DNA of 57,056 bases from Thermotogota bacterium (GTDB lineage Bacteria; Thermotogota; Thermotogae; Thermotogales; Thermotogaceae). The position numbers and the translations under genes are program-made. Location of the stretch: positions 1-57,056 of the forward strand of contig JAUQPE010000017.1 of the NCBI GenBank assembly GCA_030550515.1, given 5' to 3'. The notes beneath the pieces are model-generated. The model was given only the letters and a program-made list of their open reading frames with translations, was not told where the DNA came from and ran no database searches. Of this stretch, positions 51,785-57,056 are shown one piece after another (the first letter of the stretch is position 1; every line of letters starts with the position of its first letter).

Positions 51785-52597
51785 ATGAAGAAGTTTTCTT
51801 TCATAGTTTTCATAATTTTTCTGTTGTTTTCCAGCTTCACTCTCTCAGCCGTGATAACAACGATAAATCCATATTACTTGTTGGTGAAACAACTTCTCGG
51901 TTCTGGAGAAATCGTGTCTCTTCTGCTTCCTCCCGATCTGAATCCCCATGTCTTCTCTTTGAAACCATCCGACGCCAAGAAACTCGAGGAAGCAAAGCTG
52001 ATAGTGGCGAACGGTCTAGGACTTGAGCCATACCTCGAGAATTACAGGGAAAAGACCGTTTTTGTTGCAGACTTGGTTCCTCGCCACACGCTCGTGGACG
52101 AAAACCCACACGTATGGCTCAGCCCCATCCTTTTGAAAGATTACATCGTTCCTTCGTTGTCGAAGGTCCTGATGGACAAGTTCCCGCACCTTTCGGGAGA
52201 GATAGAGAAGAACGCCAAAAAGCTGATCGAGGAGTTGAACGATTTCACGGTGAAGGCAAGGGAAACTCTCTCAACGTACAAAGGTGTTAAGGTAATCGTA
52301 GTACACCCCAGCTTCCTCTACTTCTTCAAAGATTTCGGGTTGGAGATGGTCTCGCTCATGGAGGAAGGCCATGAGGCTCAAGTGAGTTTTTCTAGGATAA
52401 GGGAAATCCTTGGTTCCTCCAGGGACATCCGTGCCATCTTTCGAGAACCGCAGATGCCCCAGCAGGTCGTGGAACCTTTGGAGAGGGAACTCAAAAAGAA
52501 GAGTTACGTTCTCGATCCCCTTGGCATCGATGGCGAAAAAAGCCTTTTGGAACTGTTGGAGAAGAACCTGAAAGTCGTTTTGGAGGCGCTGAGATGA
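51785..52597 (+). CDS. Zinc/manganese ABC transporter binding protein (ZnuA type)
   Basis: 270 residues. Signal peptide MKKFSFIVFIIFLLFSSFTLSA. Cluster A-I binding-protein fold with metal ligands His55 (LNPHVF), His109 (NPHVWLSP), His174 (VVHPSFLYF) and Asp244 (LDPLG). There is no His-rich loop, so zinc and manganese cannot be told apart. A long central helix (about 140-165) links the lobes. ATG 51785 starts 4 bases after the regulator stop. The ATPase gene overlaps its end. Confidence 0.92.
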   Translation: MKKFSFIVFIIFLLFSSFTLSAVITTINPYYLLVKQLLGSGEIVSLLLPPDLNPHVFSLKPSDAKKLEEAKLIVANGLGLEPYLENYREKTVFVADLVPRHTLVDENPHVWLSPILLKDYIVPSLSKVLMDKFPHLSGEIEKNAKKLIEELNDFTVKARETLSTYKGVKVIVVHPSFLYFFKDFGLEMVSLMEEGHEAQVSFSRIREILGSSRDIRAIFREPQMPQQVVEPLERELKKKSYVLDPLGIDGEKSLLELLEKNLKVVLEALR

Positions 52598-53313
52598 GCG
52601 TCATAGTGGAGGTAAGAAACCTTCGTTTTTCCGTTGGAGGCGTTGACATCTTGAAAGACGTGTCCTTCGATGTCGAAGAAGGTGAGTTCGTGGGGATAAT
52701 AGGTCCCAACGGTGCTGGAAAGAGTACCCTCGTGAAGATACTCGTGGGAGAGATAAAGAAGTACACGGGACACGTGAGAGTTTTGGGACGAGTTGGATAC
52801 TTACCTCAGGTTCAAACTTCACGTCGCGATTTTCCGATGAAAGTTAGAGAGTTCGCTGCGATGGGTGCGTACGCGAAGGGAAGGAAGATCTCGTGGGACA
52901 AGGTGAAAGAAACGCTGGAGAAGGTGGGGCTTTCAAACAAAAGCGAACATCTCATAAGAGAGTTATCGCCAGGAGAGTTCCAGAGACTGTCCCTTGCGAG
53001 GGCCATCCTCGCGGAACCGGACGTACTGATCTTGGACGAGCCGGAGGCCGGTGTGGATGAGATGGGAAGGGCGAGGTTCTTCGAACTCCTCGACGATTTG
53101 AAGAAACGGATCCCCCACCTAACGGTTTTGATGGTGAGCCATGACATAGGTATGGTCTTCCAAAGTTGCACCACGGTCATGTGTCTGAACAGGACTTTAC
53201 ACTGCCACGGACCCACTTCCGAGATCAAAATCGAGGATTTGAAGAAGATCTTCGTAGATTTCGACCTTTGGATTAAAGGCAACAGACATTACGAGATCTT
53301 CCACAGGAAGTGA
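52594..53313 (+). CDS. Zinc/manganese ABC transporter ATPase (ZnuC type)
   Basis: 239 residues. Walker A GPNGAGKST at about residues 36-44, Q-loop GYLPQ, signature LSPGEFQRLSLARAIL, Walker B VLILDEPEAGVD and H-loop VSHDIG. Short ATPases of this type pair with a ZnuB permease. ATG 52594 overlaps the binding-protein stop (ATGA). The C-terminal tail ends in a basic stretch (KGNRHYEIFHRK). Confidence 0.94.
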   Translation: MSVIVEVRNLRFSVGGVDILKDVSFDVEEGEFVGIIGPNGAGKSTLVKILVGEIKKYTGHVRVLGRVGYLPQVQTSRRDFPMKVREFAAMGAYAKGRKISWDKVKETLEKVGLSNKSEHLIRELSPGEFQRLSLARAILAEPDVLILDEPEAGVDEMGRARFFELLDDLKKRIPHLTVLMVSHDIGMVFQSCTTVMCLNRTLHCHGPTSEIKIEDLKKIFVDFDLWIKGNRHYEIFHRK

Positions 53314-53319
53314 GAAGTC

Positions 53320-54117
53320 ATGGGTTTTGTACAGGATCTCGCGAGATTCGAATTTCTCAGGATCTCCTTCGTGGGTGGAATTTTGGTTGCCGTGCTCGCG
53401 GCGATCGTTTCACCGTTCGTCGTTTTCAGGAGGATGGAATTCATCGGTGATGGTACAGCGCACGCCACTTTTGCGGGGCTCGCCCTCGCCTTTCTTCTCG
53501 GGTTCGATCACAGGGTCGTCTCCCTACTTACCGCCATCGCCTTCGCCCTTTCTGTGAGCGCACTTTCTAGGAGAAGAGTCAGCGAAAACAGTGCCATAGG
53601 TATTCTCCTTTCCTTCTTCATGGCGCTTGGAATGATCCTTTTTTCACTGCCCAAGAGGTACAAGGCGAATGTGATCGGTTTTCTCTTCGGAGACATATTG
53701 CTGGTCAACAAAACGGATGTGTGGATGACGTTGTTCGTGTTGACTTTTGTGTTGGTGTTCTTGATCGCGTTTCGTTGGGAAATCAAGTATTTCTTGGTGG
53801 ACGAAGAGATGGCGAAGTTCTTCAAACTGAAAACGGGGTTCGTAAAAGTTTTCATACTTCTCTTCATCTCTTTGGTGGTGGTGACCATCGTAAAGGTTGT
53901 CGGCATAGTCTTGACGAGCGCCATGCTCATCATCCCAGGCATGGTTGCCAAAGCTTTCGCAAGAGGTTTTTCCTCACTCCTCTTGGTGTCCGTCGTCTAC
54001 AACTTTGTCACCTTCGTGCTTGGTTTCTATCTGGCGTACAGGTTCGACCTGCCACCAGGTCCGTGTATAGTGATGGTTTCCTTTTCCCTCTTCCTTCCGG
54101 TGCTAAAATTCCTCTGA
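53320..54117 (+). CDS. Zinc/manganese ABC transporter permease (ZnuB type)
   Basis: 265 residues, ABC-3 family, about 7-8 membrane helices. Typical segments are VVFRRMEFIGDGTAHATFAGLALAFLLG (residues about 29-56), VIGFLFGDILLVN, and KVVGIVLTSAMLIIPGMVAKAFARGF. ATG 53320 follows the ATPase stop by 6 bases. It completes the ZnuABC-like importer under the Fur-family regulator. The gap of 10 bases to the response regulator suggests possible read-through. Confidence 0.94.
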   Translation: MGFVQDLARFEFLRISFVGGILVAVLAAIVSPFVVFRRMEFIGDGTAHATFAGLALAFLLGFDHRVVSLLTAIAFALSVSALSRRRVSENSAIGILLSFFMALGMILFSLPKRYKANVIGFLFGDILLVNKTDVWMTLFVLTFVLVFLIAFRWEIKYFLVDEEMAKFFKLKTGFVKVFILLFISLVVVTIVKVVGIVLTSAMLIIPGMVAKAFARGFSSLLLVSVVYNFVTFVLGFYLAYRFDLPPGPCIVMVSFSLFLPVLKFL

Positions 54118-54127
54118 GGGATCGAAG

Positions 54128-54802
54128 ATGTGGAGGATTGGGATCGTTGACGATGACGAAGTCGTTTTGAAGGAGCTCTCCAGCAAGATATCTTCCACCT
54201 GGAGGAGTGCGAAGGTGTACACCTTCAGTACCGCAGAGAGTTTCCTTGAAAGCGACGAAGACCTCGACCTCGTGGTTTTAGACGTGATGTTACCGGATGG
54301 GAACGGTTACGAGCTGTGTGAGCTCATCAAGGAGAGCAACCCCAAGACCCGGGTGGTACTCCTCACTGTCTTGGGAGACGACGAGAGTGTGCTCAAGGGG
54401 TTCGAAGTTGGTGCGGACGACTACGTCGTAAAACCCTTCAACCCTGACGTCTTGATTGCGCGGATCAAGAGGTTTTTGGAGAGGAACAAAAAGAACCTGT
54501 ACGATTTCGGAGACCTGAAGGTGGATCTGTCCGGGGGATGTGTTTACGTGAAGGGAAAAAGGGTATACCTCCCGAAGAGGGAGTTCGAGACTCTCGTGTA
54601 CCTCGTTGAGAACAAAGGACAAGTTATCTCGAGAGAACGCCTGTTAGAAGTGGTTTGGGGGGACGAAGAAGTCTCGCCGAGGGCGGTGGACACCGCTATC
54701 AAGAGGTTGAGGAAAGCGATAGAAGAGGACCCGAACAGGCCGCGCTACATAAAGACCGTATGGGGGATAGGATACGTGTTCGTAGGAGGGGAAGAGAGTT
54801 GA
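54128..54802 (+). CDS. Two-component response regulator, OmpR/PhoB family
   Basis: 224 residues. Receiver domain with acidic pocket Asp8/Asp9, phospho-acceptor Asp52 (VVLDVMLPDG), Thr80 and Lys102 (VVKPF). The C-terminal winged helix (about 130-222) has the OmpR pattern LPKREFETLVYLVENKGQVISRERLLEVVWG and IKTVWGIGYVF. All phosphotransfer residues are present. ATG 54128 is 10 bases after the znuB-type stop, so it may be transcribed with the metal importer, which hints at, but does not prove, a metal or envelope signal. The kinase gene overlaps its end. Confidence 0.95.
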   Translation: MWRIGIVDDDEVVLKELSSKISSTWRSAKVYTFSTAESFLESDEDLDLVVLDVMLPDGNGYELCELIKESNPKTRVVLLTVLGDDESVLKGFEVGADDYVVKPFNPDVLIARIKRFLERNKKNLYDFGDLKVDLSGGCVYVKGKRVYLPKREFETLVYLVENKGQVISRERLLEVVWGDEEVSPRAVDTAIKRLRKAIEEDPNRPRYIKTVWGIGYVFVGGEES

Positions 54803-55668
54803 TATCTCTTCGTCTCTTTCTCTTAAGCTTTCTGATAAACGTGACGATACTTGGAATGTTTTGGCATTCGAAAATGGATTTCCTGGATGTTGTGCTGTTT
54901 GGTTTCCTTTCTTCAGTCGTTTTGAGCCTCATCGAACACATCTTCGTCACGCAGAGGATCATAAAGTTGATCATTCACCTGAGGAAACGCCAAGAATATC
55001 ACGACCCCTTCAGCGATGAGGTTTCTCAACTGGTGAATCAGGTGAACGATCTCGTCCGTGTTCTCTCTAACCAAGTGACGGAGAGGGATAAATTGAGGGA
55101 AACATTCACTACCTTCATCCACGACTTAAAAAGTCTGATCAGTGAGGATGTCAAAGATGAGACCTTTCATCGTATGTTGGACGAGTATTATGAGTTTGCG
55201 AAGTTGGAAACGGGAATCGAAAAGCTGAAAAGAGAACCGATCAACTTGGTCGAGCTTGTGTGGGACGCCGTGGAGAAACTCGAGAAGAAATACCAAAAAA
55301 ACGTGGAATTCTCTTATCAAGGAGAGTGTCACATCGAAGGCGACCCGATGAAGCTCTTCAGGGCTATCTACAACGTCTTGGAAAACGCTGTAAAGTACGC
55401 CACGGGAAGAATCGTCGTGCGCGTTGGCGTAGATCGAGTGACGGTGGAGAGCGAAGGGGAAGAGATCCCTTACGAAGTTCGGACAAACCTCTTCGAGAAA
55501 GCCAAGAAGGCAAAGGGAACCGGAATAGGACTGTACATCGCGAGGAGATTCCTCGAAATGCACGGTTTCAGGATCGTTTACAGGAGAGAGTCAAACATGA
55601 ACGTCTTCGAGATTCAGATAGGGTACACGGGCATGTCGTCGGTGAAAGGTGCTATCGACTCCAGGTAG
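54799..55668 (+). CDS. Sensor histidine kinase, partner of the preceding regulator
   Basis: 289 residues. Two membrane helices (about 4-22 and 28-50) with almost no external loop, so it is probably an intramembrane-sensing kinase. A linker helix is followed by the H-box with His108 in TFIHDLKSLI (the usual Pro after HDLK is absent). The N-box is NVLENAVKYA (Asn196). The G1 box is altered (VESEGEEIP instead of DxGxGI), while G2 GTGIGLYIARRF is intact. The start is TTG 54799, overlapping the regulator stop (TTGA), with GGAGGGG 7 bases upstream. The last 55 bases overlap the convergent carboxyltransferase gene. Confidence 0.9.
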   Translation: MISLRLFLLSFLINVTILGMFWHSKMDFLDVVLFGFLSSVVLSLIEHIFVTQRIIKLIIHLRKRQEYHDPFSDEVSQLVNQVNDLVRVLSNQVTERDKLRETFTTFIHDLKSLISEDVKDETFHRMLDEYYEFAKLETGIEKLKREPINLVELVWDAVEKLEKKYQKNVEFSYQGECHIEGDPMKLFRAIYNVLENAVKYATGRIVVRVGVDRVTVESEGEEIPYEVRTNLFEKAKKAKGTGIGLYIARRFLEMHGFRIVYRRESNMNVFEIQIGYTGMSSVKGAIDSR

Positions 55669-57017
55669 GAAAAGTCCACCCCTATCTTCTCTTCGTATTT
55701 CTTTCTCAAAAACCTCTTTCCGACTTCGCCCAAGATGACAGCGATGAGGAGATCTTCGTCCCTCTCGGCGAGCACCCCAAGTTCCCTTCTAGCCTTCTCG
55801 ACTTCCGGTTCCAGAAGGTCTGCGGGCCTACAATCTATGGGCTTCTCGTCACCCAGGATCTTTTTCACCAGATCTGGATCCATCGGAGCTGGTGGCCTTC
55901 CGTAGAGACCCTTCACGTAGTTCTTCGTCTCGGCGGTCACCCTCTCGTACCTGCCGTACACCACGTTCAGGATAGCTTGAACTCCAACGATTTGACTCGT
56001 CGGCGTCACAAGAGGTGGATAGCCGAAGTCCTTTTGGACTCTCGGGATCTCTTCTAACACCTTGTCCAAGAGATGTTCCAGACGCTGTTCTTTGAGCTGC
56101 TTGATGAGGTTGGAGTACATCCCACCCGGTACCTGAGAGAAGATGATCCTGGAGTCTGGAAACTTCATCGCCACGTCGTACTCGGCGTACTTTGCCCTCA
56201 CTTTCGTGAGGTGTTCGACTAAAAACTTCAAAGCCTCCTTGTCGAACTCACCTATCTCTGGATCGCTCTCCCTCAACGAGTAGTACATGGATTCAAAAGG
56301 AGGTTGAGAAGTTCCCATGGAAAAGGGGGATATGGCCGTATCGATTAAATCCGCACCTGCTTCAAAGGCAGCAAGGTAAGCCTGCGGTGCGAATCCGAGC
56401 GTGCAGTGAGAATGGACCTCAACGGGAAGCCCAAACCTTTCTTTGAGGGCCCTCACAAGTTGGTAAGCCTTCTTGGGAGTCAAAAGCCCCGCCATGTCCT
56501 TTATGCAGATGGAATCGATTCCCATTTCGACGAGTTTTTCAGCGAAGTCCACAAAGTACCCCACCGTGTGCACGGGACTGACCGTGTAGCTTATCGCCCC
56601 TTGAACGTGTAAGCCGTACTTTTTGGAGAACTCTATCGGTTTTTCGAGGTTTCTCTCGTCGTTCAAGGCGTCAAATATCCTTATTATGTCGAGACCGTAC
56701 TCGGCGACCTTTTTTATGAACAGCTCCACCACGTCGTCTGGGTAGTGCCTGTATCCAACCAGATTTTGACCCCTCAGAAGCATCTGGATTTTCGTGCTTT
56801 TGAGACCTTCTCTGATCTTCTTCAGCCTCTCCCAAGGATCCTCGTTGAGGTACCTCACGGCCACATCGAAGGTGGCACCACCCCAAACCTCCATCGAGTA
56901 GAAGTTCATCCTGTCGAACGCCTCGAGCGCGGGCAGCATGTCCTCCGTCTTCATCCTGGTGGCTATCAAAGATTGGTGACCGTCCCTAAGTGTCGTGTCG
57001 ACGAAAATCTTCCTCAC
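55614..57017 (-). CDS. Oxaloacetate decarboxylase alpha/pyruvate carboxylase B-type carboxyltransferase
   Basis: 467 residues, HMGL-like TIM barrel plus PYC_OADA domain. VDTTLRDGHQSL carries the metal Asp; VEHSH-type ligands appear as EVHSHCTLGFA; KDMAGLLTP is the biotin-carboxyl lysine loop region; GATFDVAVRYLNEDPWERL is the family signature near 48-66. The biotinyl domain seen in ~590-residue OadA proteins is missing, so a separate carrier protein is needed. Membrane partners (OadB, OadG) are not in the window. The start is GTG 57015-57017 with GAGGTG 5 bases upstream. The remaining 39 bases to the window edge show no further feature. Confidence 0.92.
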   Translation of the reverse strand: MRKIFVDTTLRDGHQSLIATRMKTEDMLPALEAFDRMNFYSMEVWGGATFDVAVRYLNEDPWERLKKIREGLKSTKIQMLLRGQNLVGYRHYPDDVVELFIKKVAEYGLDIIRIFDALNDERNLEKPIEFSKKYGLHVQGAISYTVSPVHTVGYFVDFAEKLVEMGIDSICIKDMAGLLTPKKAYQLVRALKERFGLPVEVHSHCTLGFAPQAYLAAFEAGADLIDTAISPFSMGTSQPPFESMYYSLRESDPEIGEFDKEALKFLVEHLTKVRAKYAEYDVAMKFPDSRIIFSQVPGGMYSNLIKQLKEQRLEHLLDKVLEEIPRVQKDFGYPPLVTPTSQIVGVQAILNVVYGRYERVTAETKNYVKGLYGRPPAPMDPDLVKKILGDEKPIDCRPADLLEPEVEKARRELGVLAERDEDLLIAVILGEVGKRFLRKKYEEKIGVDFSYLESIAPFTDDMPVYPI

Positions 57018-57056
57018 GTTTTCACCTCTTTTTAACTGTTCAAGACGCCCTCTTTC

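Noticed and set aside
1-57056. CRISPR arrays, tRNA or rRNA genes, insertion sequences and prophage genes
   Set aside because: No direct-repeat/spacer series, cloverleaf-like sequence, transposase or phage protein was recognised on either strand.

Overview
The window looks like a chromosomal segment of a thermophilic bacterium of the order Thermotogales. The gene order and many proteins follow, in my memory, the Thermotoga maritima block from about TM0074 to TM0128: Opp permease and ATPases, GH3 xylosidase, acetyl xylan esterase, flgL/flgK, a pilus operon with a giant secretin, nadD, obg, ligA, a BMP-type nucleoside transporter, a TM0106-type nuclease, murA, a ROK regulator, a xylose/glucose ABC system, xylB, nrdJ, fur, znu, and oxaloacetate decarboxylase alpha. 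It is not T. maritima itself, because the residues differ throughout. Genes are very tightly packed, many pairs overlap by 1-50 bases, and GTG and TTG starts are common. I saw no insertion sequence, prophage, CRISPR array, tRNA or rRNA. No gene-free stretch exceeds about 300 bases; the longest, about 260 bases at 8812-9071, holds a cobalamin riboswitch.

Layout. 1-6197 (+): the end of an oligosaccharide/oligopeptide ABC transporter (permease and two ATPases), a beta-xylosidase/glucosidase and an acetyl xylan esterase, together a xylan-degradation operon. 6168-9062 (-): a BtuFCD-like vitamin B12 importer behind a cobalamin riboswitch. 9072-13731 (-): flagellar operon flgM-flgN-flgK-flgL-fliW with a possible sigma-28 promoter. 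13799-15217 (+): murJ. 15195-29908 (-): an unbroken 14-gene run from ligA through an unknown gene, obg, nadD, dus, a ferritin-like protein and the type IV pilus set (pilC, pseudopilin-like, pilM, pilN, pilO, unknown, giant secretin) to a Memo-family protein. 29970-36494 (+): an unknown membrane protein and a BMP-type purine nucleoside ABC transporter. 36476-37684 (-): a TM0106-family RecB-like protein.

37775-40581 (+): a degenerate GGDEF protein, murA and a PflX-type radical SAM protein. 40688-48021 (+): the xylose locus, with a ROK repressor, iron-type alcohol dehydrogenase, sugar permease, sugar-binding protein, ATPase and xylulokinase. 48011-48751 (-): an SPL-family radical SAM protein. 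48845-51337 (+): B12-dependent ribonucleotide reductase. 51421-54117 (+): a Fur/Zur regulator with a zinc/manganese ABC importer behind a palindromic operator. 54128-55668 (+): a two-component pair. 55614-57017 (-): a carboxyltransferase (oxaloacetate decarboxylase alpha type).

Connections. The two xylan/xylose regions form one pathway: oligosaccharide import, xylosidase and deacetylase, then monosaccharide import and xylulokinase under a ROK repressor. The B12 importer supplies the cofactor for NrdJ, the only ribonucleotide reductase in the window. The most notable items are the secretin with about eleven extra N1-like modules, the riboswitch that reassigns an iron-type transporter, the overlapping terminator/promoter/operator at the nrdJ-fur junction, and the fact that all five convergent gene pairs overlap at their 3' ends.
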